Shown here one piece after another: positions 52,233 to 62,665 of a stretch of 64,000 bases of DNA (position 1 is its first letter; the number at the start of each line of letters is the position of its first letter). The notes under the pieces were generated by a model. It did not search any database. It was not told the DNA's origin and saw only the letters and a program-made list of their open reading frames with translations. This DNA comes from Agapetus fuscipes (taxonomy: Eukaryota; Arthropoda; Insecta; Trichoptera; Glossosomatidae): contig OX637350.1 of NCBI GenBank assembly GCA_951799405.1, forward strand, positions 3,457,852-3,521,851, in the 5' to 3' direction. The position numbers and the translations under genes were made by a program.

Positions 52233-52707
52233 GGCTTCATTAAATAAAAATGTATTCTGCAGGCAAAGTCAGATTTTTTTTTCAATCTAGCAAAGAGCGC
52301 AGTTTGAAATACCATTAAAGGTATTTTAATCATTGAAAAGATTCCTTCAATCAATCGGAAGATCCAGGTAAAAAGATGATTTTTCTTTTTTTTGATGATG
52401 TAAAATTGCATCGAAAGCTCGGAGAATTTCTTGCATTGAACCAGCTATATAAGTGAAGTAAAGCCCTTATCGGAAGAGGCTAAAGCTCGTGCGGAAGCCT
52501 CGCAATATCCTACACGGAGCTTCTGCGTCCGTACTAAATGGCACTTAGTGGAAGCTCGCTGCCGATTAGCCAGATAGTAAGTTGAAAGTTTCATTGTTGG
52601 AGAGCGAATTCAATTTATGTACCTACAAGCTTCGCTATATCAGCGTTATGTAAAGTCTATAAAATGTGGAGGAGTTTCATATTAGCTACTCGGTTTTAAT
52701 TCACTAT
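52233..52707. other. Unannotated, no gene seen
   Basis: No repeat or coding region recognised. Confidence 0.4.
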
Positions 52708-52956
52708 CGGGTCTATTCTTACACATTTTAGTCGTTGGTTGAGCCCACGCTTTGACAAACTAATGATGCATTTGCATGAAGACCTGTCAATCCAAGATGG
52801 CCGCAAGTAAACAGCTGATTTGTCTTTATGCAAAAATTAAAAAAATCGGTGGGTAAGAATAACCGTGCCGATAAAACTTCCAGCGCAGGCGCCATTAGTT
52901 TGTCAAAGCGTAGGCTCAACCGACGCGACGTCTAAAATGTCTAAGAATAGGCCCGT
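52708..52956. mobile_element. N element, complete (long terminal inverted repeats)
   Basis: Left end CGGGTCTATTCTTACACATT, TTAGTCGTTGGTTGAGCCCA, CGCTTTGACAAACTAATG; right end CATTAGTTTGTCAAAGCGTA, GGCTCAACCGACG and CTAAAATGTCTAAGAATAGG, CCCG. Imperfect inverted repeats of about 60 bp, with a core AAGATGGCCGCAAGTAAACA shared with 1-100 and 55490-55540. 249 bp, no ORF. Confidence 0.75.
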
Positions 52957-52989
52957 ATGAAACTAAAAAAAAAAATTGAAATTTCCAGC

Positions 52990-53150
52990 GGACCAGCCAA
53001 TAGTTCACTTCGTGCCTGCTTTCCACGCCGAGAGCTACGGCTCGATCCCTAGCGAAGGTGTCAAAAATGATATCCCGTTTCAGTGTTCATTTCAAACCCA
53101 AAATTTAAATACTGCCTAGGTTACTTAGCCTACAGCCCTACACAATAAAT
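52990..53150 (+). mobile_element. SINE-A, diverged, 3' truncated
   Basis: GGACCAGCCAATAGTTCACT, ACGCCGAGAGCTACGGCTCG, GGTGTCAAAAATGATATCCC, TCATTTCAAACCCAAAAT. Confidence 0.65.
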
Positions 53151-53199
53151 CGCCACTTTAAAGGTCCAGTCTTGAATAAGTAGATAAGTCCAAAGGCCA

Positions 53200-53233
53200 T
53201 CATTCCTTGACTTACACAAAGGCAAGTCAAGGA
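53200..53233. repeat. Foldback of two D-repeat 5' ends
   Basis: TTCCTTGACTT, 10 bp, then AAGTCAAGGA: the first bases of two D copies facing each other with the rest deleted. Confidence 0.6.
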
Positions 53234-53755
53234 CTAATGGAAGAAAATTAATTAATCAAGTAAACATTAACTTGACGACTAAAAAATATATGATTTTACT
53301 TGGGGTTCTTTCAATTGAATTGCGATTTTCATTTATTTTTCACAATATAGGTTACAATGTACTGTTCACTCTTCCCTCTCTGCTTACAGGCTTTGCGTTA
53401 CAATGATCTAAGCGACTCTGTCCCACAGAATCTTTGCTCGTATTTATATGGGTGGCAATCAGCGTGCCTAGGCTCACGTCCACACGAACTCATACGTTCG
53501 TAACAATACACAGATGCGATGGTTTTTTTATGTAGGTAAATATACTCGTTTTTTTCTATCATGTAAAAAAGACCTGAATATTTTAAAACTATGTATTTGT
53601 ACTTTACCAACGTCGGTGTGTAATGTCTGAATAAGCTGCGAATGGAGCTGTTGACTTACCTGAAACATAGAAAAGACAAGATTAAGAAAAAATACATATT
53701 TCCATACCCTGCAAAAAGAAAACAACTACAGAATATTCACTAGCAAGCACTATAT
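53234..53755. repeat. E repeat, copy 2
   Basis: Matches 3562-3885 in pieces: AATGGAAGAAA after the D 5' end, CTTGACGACTAAAAAA, GTGTGTAATGTCTGAATAAG, GACTTACCTGAAACATAGAA and CTACAGAATATTCACTA. It is about 200 bp longer, with an unrelated stretch at 53300-53550. Unknown family. Confidence 0.5.
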
Positions 53756-53766
53756 CGATATCTTAT

Positions 53767-54107
53767 AAAAGTCCATCCAGCCTTACAGCAACTGGGTCTT
53801 GCTTGAGAATTGGCGCTTTGTAGCGACGACGATCAAGCTCGTAAAAAGGTCGATAGCTCAATTGGTAGAATGCTTGCATTCCATGCCGAGAGCAAGGGTT
53901 CGATCTCAAAGGTTTACTCAGCCTTCACAAGAAATGAGAACCAGCCCACTCCCCCCGAGAGTTGGGAAACCCCCACTTCAACTGAAAGTGGTTGGTGTGA
54001 GGCCGGCCCCCTTACCTGTAAAAATAAATAGGTTCCGATGCGCCACATGCGACCCCTTCGGGGAAACGCAGGCAAGAAGTTACACTATATGTGTAGTTTA
54101 GTTGCGT
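53767..54107 (+). mobile_element. Composite SINE (B-A), 5' truncated
   Basis: SINE-B 3' body TCCATCCAGCCTTACAGCAA to GACGATCAAGCTCG, fused through AAAAAGGTCGATAGCTCAAT to SINE-A with the GGTTCGATCTCAAAGGTTTA junction, ending TATATGTGTAGTTTAGTTGCG and a T run. Same architecture as 6831-7321 and 38711-39135. Confidence 0.85.
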
Positions 54108-54135
54108 TTTTTTTTTTTTTGCGACAACTACCGTA

Positions 54136-54600
54136 GATCCAACCAGCTTTACAAAAACTGGGCCTTGCTGCAGAATCGGCGCTTTTTACTGGATATTTTA
54201 TTTTATACTTGCAGTCCGGTCGACAGTTAAGTCGGTTGCGTTATACGTAAAACTGAATAAGTGCTGATTCACTGATTTAATAAATCGTGGATTATACATT
54301 TTACTGGGGGTAAACTCTGATGGTGAGTGAACTAATGATAAAGAAAAGCTCATGAAAAACTTTTAAACTACAAGATTTTCACACTTTCTTAGTGTTTTCT
54401 CTGGTAGAAAATAGGAAAAAGGACCATTTATCTAATAAACCCATGTCAGCTTATTATATCACATATTCAGTTTTACCTTTAAGGCATCGCAATGAGAATC
54501 CTAATCTAAATCCACACTGAAACTGAAGTGGTTGGAGTAAGGACTTATCTGTGAAAATAAATATGTCCCAAACGCAATAAGAAATTGCACTATACTACAC
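54136..54600 (+). mobile_element. Degenerate SINE fragments around an M element
   Basis: 54136-54190 is SINE-B body (GGGCCTTGCTGCAGAATCGG); 54213-54241 is a SINE-A head (AGTCCGGTCGACAG); 54516-54600 is a SINE-A 3' part (AACTGAAGTGGTTGGAGTAA, GAAATTGCACTATA). The M element 54242-54490 may be inserted in the SINE-A. Confidence 0.45.
54242..54490 (+). mobile_element. M element, complete
   Basis: Inverted ends ACGTAAAACTGAATAAG and CATATTCAGTTTTACCTTTA; the interior matches 9881-10123 and 4413-4632 (GATTCACTGATTTAA, CAAGATTTTCACACTTTCTT, AGTGTTTTCTCTGGTAGAAA). Confidence 0.7.
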
Positions 54601-55065
54601 TTGAAAACCCATAATCTGTCCATTGAAATATAACAACAATTAATTATGGTCAAATATACACCTGAATCAAACCTCTATTCTGTTAAATCTTATCTGTTTC
54701 ATAACTAGTGTCATAAAGTAAAGGGTCCATTTATCCCTTGGGCTTTATGCTGGTTATCCCTCTTTTGAAGGATAACCGGTCAAATGAAATCAACATTATG
54801 GCCTTTGGAAATGTATAACACCTAGGGCTATCCGTACTCTATAAGGTTGCATTGGTGATATTAATATTAATAATTATTGGTATCCCTGGGCAATAAAACG
54901 GAGAGGCTTTGTTTCATGCCGAGTGGGAGGTGAGCCTTAACATCTTGTAGTTACGATAAACTTAATGTGAATATTTTAGGTGGGTTAACACAAATCAAAT
55001 GTAAACCGTACTGTTCAGGAGGAATGCAAACTTAATAAAATTAATTATGTACAAATAAAACACAA
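54601..55065. other. Unannotated, no gene seen
   Basis: No repeat or coding region recognised. Confidence 0.4.
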
Positions 55066-55135
55066 AGTTTTCCTTCGTGAGTTGATTTATTTCCTCGAGC
55101 GCTTTCAATGCTATCAAACAATTATCAAAAGAACA
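55066..55135 (-). mobile_element. Q MITE, single arm
   Basis: TTTTCCTTCGTGAGTTGATT, TATTTCCTCGAGCGCTTTCA, ATGCTATCA match the right arm of 25160-25312 in reverse complement. Confidence 0.55.
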
Positions 55136-55298
55136 ACTCTTGTTGAATGTAGAGTACCTACCTAGTACCTTGTAAATTTCATTTCAAGCTCTCAACTTTT
55201 ATTTTTTATAAGGAGCTTTTGTGGCTATTTAATTTTACATAGTTTTTTCATAAGCACCGTTATTAGAGCAGTTTTCATTTACCCGTACCTTATTTTTT

Positions 55299-55386
55299 CG
55301 CAACTAAGCTTCACATATAGTGTCACTTCTTATTGCGTTATTTCCGATGCGGTCGCATGTGATGATTAGGACCTATTCTGATTTTT
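55299..55386 (-). mobile_element. SINE-A 3' fragment
   Basis: CGCAACTAAGCTTCACATAT, GTGTCACTTCTTATTGCG, TGCGGTCGCATGTGATGATT: the 3' 85 bp of SINE-A, minus strand. Confidence 0.7.
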
Positions 55387-55413
55387 TTAAATCTTTCAAA
55401 TGGATACCAACAT

Positions 55414-55595
55414 ACGACCAGGGCTGGAAGTCCCATAATCGGTGGGTAATTCTTACCCACCGATTATCGGTAACATATTTATGAAAGCTTGTAAATCCAA
55501 GATGGCCGCAAGTGAACAGCTGATTAGTCTTCATACAAATATTACCGATATTCGATAGGTTAGATTTACCATGGTGATGAGACTTCCAGCCCAGG
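55414..55595. mobile_element. N-related MITE (short form)
   Basis: Ends CAGGGCTGGAAGTCCCAT and GAGACTTCCAGCCCAGG are inverted repeats; the core has CGGTGGGTAA-TTCTTACCCACCG palindromic and AAGATGGCCGCAAGTGAACA shared with the N element at 52708. 182 bp, non-coding. Confidence 0.65.
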
Positions 55596-56038
55596 TATTT
55601 TAATTGAACAGATCTATAAGATAAATAAATAAATGCTTTCGATATGCTTTCTGCAAATTGATTTTGCGAGATGAAAAACGTAATTCGCAATAGATTAACC
55701 TTCGACTTATCTTTTATCGTTTGATTAATCGTCAGAAGCAGATCATCTTAAAAGCAAAAGTAATTACTTCCCACTCGTACGAAAATATTACGGACTAAAA
55801 CGATATTTAATAAAAATATCTACCACCGAAGGCAGTGCCTTCCCATGTCCAAGCTCCAGCTACACGATTTTCCTTTCAGAAACTAACTGCCATTGATTTT
55901 AGCTGTAAATGAAAGACATCGGGAACATTGGCCGAACGGAAAATGGATTTTCTCGACATATATCTTTTATATCTCTCAAGTACGCACTTATTGCTGTATC
56001 AATATTTTCTTCAATCGAATACTTCGGACAATAATTTC

Positions 56039-56352
56039 TTGGACCGGTCCGTAGTCCAGTGGCAACACTTCGGACTCGTAAATGGAAGGTTATGGATTCG
56101 AATCCCGGCGGAGCACAAAAAATATACCATTTATATTTCCAAATGTGCTCTTCGCTGGGTTGAAAAATTCATAACCTTAACCAAAGACCGGTCACTGAGA
56201 GGCCCATCCAACCTTACAACAACTGGGTCTTGCTTGAGAATTTGCGCTTTCTACAGCGATGACCAAGCTCGCAGAGGACTCTTGGGGTGTGATACACACA
56301 AAAACAGCGCTCACCAAATAAATCATCCTAAAATTATTATTATTAATAAGTA
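56039..56352 (+). mobile_element. SINE-B, full length (reference copy)
   Basis: Head GGACCGGTCCGTAGTCCAGT (A-box) and TGGATTCGAATCCCGGCGGA (B-box); body CCATTTATATTTCC, TGCTCTTCGCTGGGTTGAAA, GGGTCTTGCTTGAGAATTTG; tail CTCGCAGAGGACTCTTGGGG, TGTGATACACACAAAAACAG, CGCTCACCAAATAAATCATC and ATTATTATTATTAAT. The tail from GAGGACTC on is shared with the CR1-like LINE. About 310 bp. Confidence 0.9.
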
Positions 56353-56403
56353 AAAGATTTAATCCTTTGATAAAATATTGGTCATCGTCTTTTCTTTTTA
56401 AAT

Positions 56404-56530
56404 AGATTCGTGACGAGGAATGCAATAATTACCCAATGACATATGTTGAACCAGGGTCAAAGTAAAGGTCAAATGACCCGGTGGAGATCGAACCAACGTT
56501 ATTCTTTTCCAAATACGCTAGAAAGATCAG
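56404..56530 (-). mobile_element. SINE-C, diverged
   Basis: TTGAACCAGGGTCAAAGTAA, AGATCGAACCAACGTTATTC, TCCAAATACGCTAGAAAGAT match 8252-8453 and 19040-19202. Confidence 0.55.
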
Positions 56531-56554
56531 CCACAGGGGGCCGGCCTTACACCA

Positions 56555-56630
56555 TAGGTCCATCCAGCATCCAGAGAATTGTCGCTTTCTACAGCGACTA
56601 CCAAGCTCGCAGAGGGATTAAGAGGTGTCT
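56555..56630 (+). mobile_element. SINE-B 3' body fragment
   Basis: GTCCATCCAGCATCCAGAGA, TCGCTTTCTACAGCGACTAC, CAAGCTCGCAGAGGG. Head and tail missing. Confidence 0.6.
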
Positions 56631-56633
56631 ATA

Positions 56634-56880
56634 ATAATCTATAATCTAAGTTGCAAGGATATATTCATTCAAAGCTCTCAGATGTATGCCCACAAACAAA
56701 CACGTGTAGTTCGCGCTTACAAATGCTGATTGTGTACTTACAAATAAAATCCAAACCTCAAATGAACATAAGCCCTGCAACTCTTGCCGACATTCCCTGA
56801 AACAGGGGTGATATTGGCAAAGTGAACCACTTTATACAGTATGGGTGGTCAACCTCATACCAACCTATAAGTCAAGGAAT
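56634..56880 (-). mobile_element. D-repeat, full length
   Basis: TATAATCTAAGTTGCAAGGA to CCTATAAGTCAAGGAAT; almost the same as 3320-3561 and 18091-18333. Confidence 0.8.
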
Positions 56881-58212
56881 ACGAGTAATAAATAACATTA
56901 AAGTATAAAAATATATATAAATATATTTACAAATAATAGAATATAAGTACAAAGTACCTACACAAATTGGATTTAGAAGTATGTACCTACAATCTTCAGA
57001 TATTTCTTATTAAGCCAATAATTGAACAAATAACCGCAAGCAATTACTGTTCCCATTGAGAAATGAAAGAAATTGAAAATTGTTCATTACAATCGAACCA
57101 ATAGCTTTCTATGAAGCTTAATTGAATATCGAAAAATTATTAATTTGTTAATAAAAATATTAATACAGTACTACGACGAAAATAACAACCAAAATAAAAA
57201 CATGAAGTTCTGAAAAGTTATTTTAATCAATTGAAATTATTAAAAAAATAGTATTTTGTTATAAAACTAATTTATGGGCAATTAAACTTTGGAGACGATT
57301 CATTAGTTTTGCTATTGTTTGGAAATTTTAATTATTTTTCTTAGAAATAGTTTATTTATAGTGAAGTCTAAAAAGTAAAAATAATTTAAAAGCAATTACG
57401 TAGATAAAAAGGACACAATCACCGTCATTAGAAAAAGTTTTTTGTATATTTCCCAAACACTTTTTACTTACAAATTACTTTTTATTTTCGAAAATATTTA
57501 AAATGTAAAATGGTAAATGAAATTATAATAAATGAGATTACAAAACAAGGGTTTTATTTTCACATACAAAAATCACCTTCAAAGGTACTGAATTTATCAT
57601 ACAAAAAATGGTAATAAATATACAGAAGATCTTTAGGTAAACATTTTTTCTTCTACAAAAACAAAAACAATTATTTTTAAACACATACCAGAGAAAAATA
57701 TGAGCCACCGTCTTTTCTTCATTTTTAATATTAATATCAAAAACTTCCACAAAGAACCCACAAATTTGACGGTCGTGACTATGTATACTGCATCTTAAGT
57801 AGGTTTGTACCTATAAAAATGTCTTTGAAATTGGAAGTCCTTATTTTAACATAGACTTATTCGAAGGGTTTTTAAATGACGTCATTCAGAAATTTGAGGT
57901 CATTTCTTTTGTCCCTCAATCTAGACCCCAACCTCCACCATATTTAGATAGATAGCATGTAGGTACGTAACTATGGTAACCAGTGCCGCCGGATTCTGAC
58001 CAAAAAAAAATCACAGCTTTTTTTTTAAACCTCAAAGGATTAATTAAGTAAGTACTTCAATTAACCAAAAGGTATTTTAAAATCTTCTGTTTACCGTACA
58101 AACCTACTTTGGCATCTAAACTCATCCATTATCCAGGGTTGTTTGCTTTGTTCTAAACCGAATCGAATATCGTTTACGTTTGTAATCAATATACAAAAGA
58201 TGCGATACATAA
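56881..58212. other. AT-rich 1.3 kb, no gene seen
   Basis: No repeat recognised. Short ORFs only (57538-57750), with no domain. Confidence 0.4.
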
Positions 58213-58806
58213 TCTCATCTAAGTTGCAAGGATACGTAGCATTGGGTATTCACATTATATGCATTCTCACTGGCAAACACGTATAAGTTCGCGCTTAAAC
58301 ATACTGCATTGGGACTACAATATAAAAAACTGAAATCTCAAATGAACATCCTGTAACTCTTGCCGACCTTCCCTGAAACAGGAGTGACATTGGCAAAGTG
58401 AACCATTTTTACAGCATGGGATGTCAGCCGCATACCGACCTTTAAGTCAAGGAACACAATTTTTTTTTTTTTTTGTATAGATTTCTTTGTAAGGTTTTGT
58501 TCTTTTATATATTTAAATGTAATTTTTTATTCTTATTCCTTGACTTATAGGTTGGTATGAGGCTGACCACCCATACTGTAAAAAATGGTTCACTTTGCCA
58601 ATGTTACCCCTGTTTCAGGGAAGGTCGGCAAAAGTTGTGGGGCTTATGTTCATTTGAGGTTTGGATTTTATTTGTAAGTACACATTCAGCATTTGTAAGC
58701 GCGAACTACACTTGTTGGTTTGTGGGCTTACATCTGAGAGCTTTAAATGAATATATCCTTGCAACTTAGATTATAGATTATAGAACACACACGACAAATT
58801 ACATTT
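58213..58806 (-). mobile_element. RTE-like LINE 3' end interrupted by a second D element
   Basis: 58213-58458 is a minus-strand D (CATCTAAGTTGCAAGGATAC to TTAAGTCAAGGAACACA). After the insert, 58790-58806 (ACGACAAATTACATTTTT) continues the LINE 3' UTR as at 49249-49266 (ATGACAAATTACATTTTT). GAACACA is duplicated at 58452-58458 and 58783-58789. Confidence 0.7.
58459..58782 (+). mobile_element. D-repeat with 78-bp upstream LINE 3' UTR, nested insertion
   Basis: The insert between GAACACA duplications starts with a T run and TGTATAGATTTCTTTG, continues AAATGTAATTTTTTATTC, which resembles the LINE 3' UTR before D, and then TTCCTTGACTTATAGGTTGG to the TTATAGATTATA tail. So this copy begins upstream of the usual D start, as a 5'-truncated LINE would. 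Confidence 0.7.
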
Positions 58807-59253
58807 TTAACATAAACAGAAATTTCTATCGGCTTTCAGCTAAGAGAACGTTTTTTATAAGTTTAATATTTCATTTCGATAAGTACCTATACATGACATT
58901 AATGTGAGGACTGCTGTTAGAAGGAGACAAGAATTTTACCAAAGAATATTGCTTTTCGGGTTACGTAATTTCATTTCCTTTGAAAATTTACAAGCTTACA
59001 CTCGTACTAAGACGAGCTTTCTTTTGATATTTTGTTCACCCTTCGCACATGGAAAAAAGGTGTAAGTACATTTAGGTTAAGTGCGCTCACGAGGGGACAA
59101 GGAAAAGCGTAATTCGGAATTTGACGTCAGTATTGTAAAGCGATGACTCACATGTCCTCTGGAAGGGGACAAAATAATACGGATATTACGCAGTTGGAAT
59201 CTTAAAAGATACACGAATGTTACAACAGAGAAACAATAATTATAAAAGTATAA
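58807..59253. other. Unannotated, no gene seen
   Basis: No repeat or coding region recognised. Confidence 0.4.
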
Positions 59254-59665
59254 TCCGGTTGATTGTTCAGTCGATAGAACTTCTGTTTTTTAAATTTAAA
59301 GCTTAAAGTGACAGATTATTGGCTTGATGTTCTCTAACAAATAGTTTTTCACAAGAAATGAGAACCCACGCATTCGGCAACAAAAGAAAAAACCCGTTTT
59401 CAACGGAGAAATTTGTGTAAGAACGGTCGCTTTAGAGCCCGTTCCCACTTGTCGGGTGTCGGATCCGTATATCAATCGGAGGTTCCAGTGGCAGAACATT
59501 ATGTATGGAGCTATTCACACTTGTCGGCAACCGATTTTGTCCGAAATGTTCTGCAACTGGAACCTCTGATGAAAATACGGATCCGACACCCGACAAGTGG
59601 GAACGGGCTCTTATACGTAAACATAATTAGGATCGATACTGGCTACGGGGACAAGAGCTTTTAAT
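59254..59665 (+). mobile_element. SINE-A, strongly diverged, split by J MITE
   Basis: CCGGTTGATTGTTCAGTCGA (head relic), TTTCACAAGAAATGAGAACC, GTAAGAACGGTCGCTTTA, then after the MITE TTATACGTAAACATAATTAGG, ACGGGGAC. Recognisable only by the order of landmarks. Confidence 0.6.
59435..59610. mobile_element. J MITE, copy 2
   Basis: GAGCCCGTTCCCACTTGTCG at the left, CGACAAGTGGGAACGGGCTC at the right: a perfect 20-bp terminal match, with inner palindromic arms as in 24452-24624. TTA on both sides (59432-59434, 59611-59613). Better preserved than its host SINE. Confidence 0.85.
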
Positions 59666-60394
59666 TCGGCTGGTCCATTCTTCTTGAAGTCTTCTTCTGA
59701 AGTTGAGAACAGAGTCCAATGTAGGAAATTTCGGAAGTCTGCTTAGAACACATTTGCAGAAGCTTCAGCACATAAAAACGTCCTTGGCATGTCTATTGTC
59801 TAGTGCCACTAAACGGCGTTATATAAAATTGACCAATCATAATTATCATTCTTACGCTCCATTCAATGGAATAAAGAGGCAAAACTTTTAACGTTGACGA
59901 GACCGATTAACTCCCTTGGGATTCGAACTTAAAAAGCACTGCTGGTAAAAAATCAAAAGCTCCTCATTTCGAGCAATACATACGTTTTATAAACCATCAA
60001 TTCACCATCAAAATTCCAACATCACTTCTTATTTTTTTTTATAGTGAACAATAAAACTAATAACACAAGCTTTCTATTACTTAACGTTGCGTTGTCTAAA
60101 TGCTTTTTTATTGTCGATATATCGCATGTCGCACAGCAAGCGCCACTTGTTGGTCGGGAAGCCTCATTGAGTTATAAAACAGAGGAGTAGAAACTACCTT
60201 ACGGCATTGATACGTTGAATGCAACATCAAAAAGACTCAAGCATGTCTGATATCCTTAAAGAGGATTCCAAACAACTATCTCTCGATCTTCGACAACGTC
60301 TCTCTTCCTAACCATGAAAACTTGAATCTTCTCGGTGTTTCTCTTTCATCAGAGTTAAAATACCATGATGCTGTTGAGTCTATGTGTTACTACA
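59666..60394. other. Unannotated; small F fragment at 60168-60205
   Basis: CATTGAGTTATAAAACAGAG and GAGTAGAAACTACCTTA recall the F left end. No gene. Confidence 0.4.
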
Positions 60395-60690
60395 TCTAAT
60401 CTAATCTAATCTAAGCTGCAAAGATATATATCACTTAAGATTCATACTAAATGCATTCCCACAAGCAGACATGTATAATTTCGCGCTAACACATGCCGCA
60501 TGTGGACCTACAATATAAAAACCCAATCTCAAATGAACATAAGCCTTGCAACTCTTGCCGTCCTTCCCTGAAACAGGGGTGACATTGGCAAAGTGAACCA
60601 ATTTTTATATTATGGGTGGTCAGCCGCATAACAACCTATAAGTCAAGGAACATACATGACAAATTACATTTTTTTAAATCAAAGACTACA
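60395..60690 (-). mobile_element. RTE-like LINE, 3' end only
   Basis: D-type end (ATCTAATCTAATCTAAGCTG to CTATAAGTCAAGGAACATAC) plus the start of the 3' UTR (ATGACAAATTACATTTTTTT). Nearly identical to 19360-19650 and 48986-49280, so a recent, severely 5'-truncated insertion. Confidence 0.85.
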
Positions 60691-60996
60691 TATTATGTGA
60701 AATCTTGTATTTGCTTGTTTTTTTTTTCATTATGTTTTTCGACATGCCATAATGCCTTAAATTGATGTCTTTTACGTTTACAAATTTACAAAATTGCCGA
60801 TCAAAAGATTTATAACGCAATTTTACAACGAATTATAACGAAATTACACAATGTTCACGCAGGAATAAATATCAATGCTGCCAACATTCTGGAAATATTT
60901 CTTAGTTTCATCTATGTTTTTTGTATACCTACAACTAAATGACAGATTGAAGATCTTTGTCTCTTTCTTACTAAGGACTATTTTCGTAAAAACGTT

Positions 60997-61309
60997 ACTA
61001 AGCTACAAAATAGAGAAACTTCATGCCGCGTTCCTCCCGAAGGGTCGCACGTGGGGAGTGACACCAATTTATTTTTACAGATAAGGGGGCCGGCCTTACG
61101 CCAACCACTTCAGTTGATGCGGTGGTTTCCCAGTTCCCGAGGGGGCTGGTACTCATTTATTGTGAAGGCTGAGTAAACCCTGCCGGTATATTATTTTAGG
61201 TTTGAAATAAGCACCGAAACGGTAAATCATTTCTGACACCCTCGGTAGTTTTCAAACCCGAGCTCTCGGCAAGGAATGCAAGCACCCTACCAACTGAACT
61301 ATCGACCGG
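60997..61309 (-). mobile_element. SINE-A, minus strand, full length
   Basis: AAGCTACAAAATAGAGAAAC, TCCTCCCGAAGGGTCGCACG, GGGGGCCGGCCTTACGCCAA, GGGGCTGGTACTCATTTATT, ACACCCTCGGTAGTTTTCAA (B-box damaged) to CAACTGAACTATCGACCGGA. Confidence 0.85.
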
Positions 61310-61669
61310 ACTGCAAGTAAGTTGAAACAGATTTATGATACGTATTTTAGTTAAAATAATTTCAAGTCCACAGATAACATAAGTCGATGGGAAGCCTTAT
61401 AAGCGCGCTGTATTTGTTTTAAGCTTCAATATTGATAGCTCGGCGAGGCGAAATTTACTGAGGGCGGTTTTTAATGTTTAACTCTGCGGTTATTCCGGCC
61501 GATTAACGTAACATAAGGGTATCCATTACAGGAGACGCCATAAGTATCCGTGAGCATACATGTATCCACTACCAAAGACAATATGTAGCTGTAAATAGCG
61601 TGGAATGTGGGATCAACTTTTAGGTACTAAAGAGTGAAACATAATCTTTTGTTCTAAATTTGAGGTAGA

Positions 61670-62032
61670 TTTATTTCGTGAGAGCTGTTTTTGGGTGAGT
61701 TCCATGATAGAAAACACTGACAAAACGACACAAGACATGACAACATATGACAGAACATCACAAGACAAAACCTCCATTAACGGCATGTTTAACGTGACGT
61801 TTTGTTAATGTTTTGTCCCTGTGCTGTTTTGGCATAGTGATGTATTTTCCGTTTTGTTTTGTCATGTATTGCTCTGTCATGTGTTGTTTTGTCACTGTGC
61901 CGTTCTAAGAAGTCACATTTTGTGTGAACACAAGCGCCCTCCGCGTGCTTGGTCGTCGCTAACATCGCCAATTTTGAAAGCAAGATCCAGTTGCTTTAAG
62001 CGTTGTTTCCACTAGACTACGGACTGGTTTTG
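61670..62032 (-). mobile_element. SINE-B, degenerate, with a foldback insertion
   Basis: Tail side ATTTATTTCGTGAGAGCTG (61670-61690), body GTGCTTGGTCGTCGCTAACA and CAAGATCCAGTTGCTTTAAG, head CCACTAGACTACGGACTGGT. Between them, 61718-61910 is a long foldback built from GACAAAACA/GACATGACA-type words and their complements (TTGTCATGT, TGTTTTGTCA). Part of the SINE body is deleted. Confidence 0.55.
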
Positions 62033-62324
62033 TGTAAGTTGAAACAGCCTTCAAAACTGTGGTTTCTTTGTTTACAAGTTGGTTGGAAAAATAATACACA
62101 GTTAAGAGCGCTTATACTCGTTCATATCTTTTTATTACAGTTTACATAGAGTTGAACAGAATAATGAGGGTAGTCTGAGTAGACCACATTAGATATCGTC
62201 ACCCCAGGGCTTGTTTCGCATACCTACCATTTGATTCAAAGATGACCTATACTACACAATCTGAGCTAAGAAGAAAAGATTGTTCCAGTACACATACCTA
62301 TGAAATAATGTACTTTGAAAGAGG

Positions 62325-62665
62325 ATGTGAAAGTTAAGGTACAAAAGAATGTGATAACATGGTTTGGGCATGTGGAAAGAATGGATGATGATAGACTGGC
62401 AAAGTATATTTTACAGAGGTAGTGTGAAAGGAAAAAGAGGTAAGGGATGACCGAGAGAAGTATGGAGTGATCAGATTGAGGAGATTGTAAAAGAATGGGA
62501 TGTACAAAGTGAGCGTGAAAGAAGAAAATGCATGAAAAAGGTGATGGATATGAATGAATTGAAAGAGGTATGTAAGGATAGGAAGAAATGGAGGCAGCTC
62601 TGCAGAGGCTCTGCCCCTCCCCCCCCCCCCCTAGCGAAATGGCGACAGAGTTACAGTTACAAAGG
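62325..62665 (+). pseudogene. RTE-like LINE C-terminus (second subfamily)
   Basis: With small frame breaks this reads VKVQKNVITWFGHVERMDDD, RLAKYI, then VWSDQIEEIVKEWDVQS and RRKCMKKVMDMNELKEVCKDR, homologous to the end of the ORF2 at 49347 (GHMERMNEERL, CMKKVMTLEE). A frameshift lies near 62417 and a TGA near 62449. It ends ATGGCGACAGAGTTACAGTT, as at 25085-25110, instead of a D tail; a C run lies at 62620-62631. Confidence 0.8.

Noticed and set aside
56041..56115. tRNA gene with good B-box
   Set aside because: It is the head of SINE-B; no closing acceptor stem and the anticodon arm pairs poorly.
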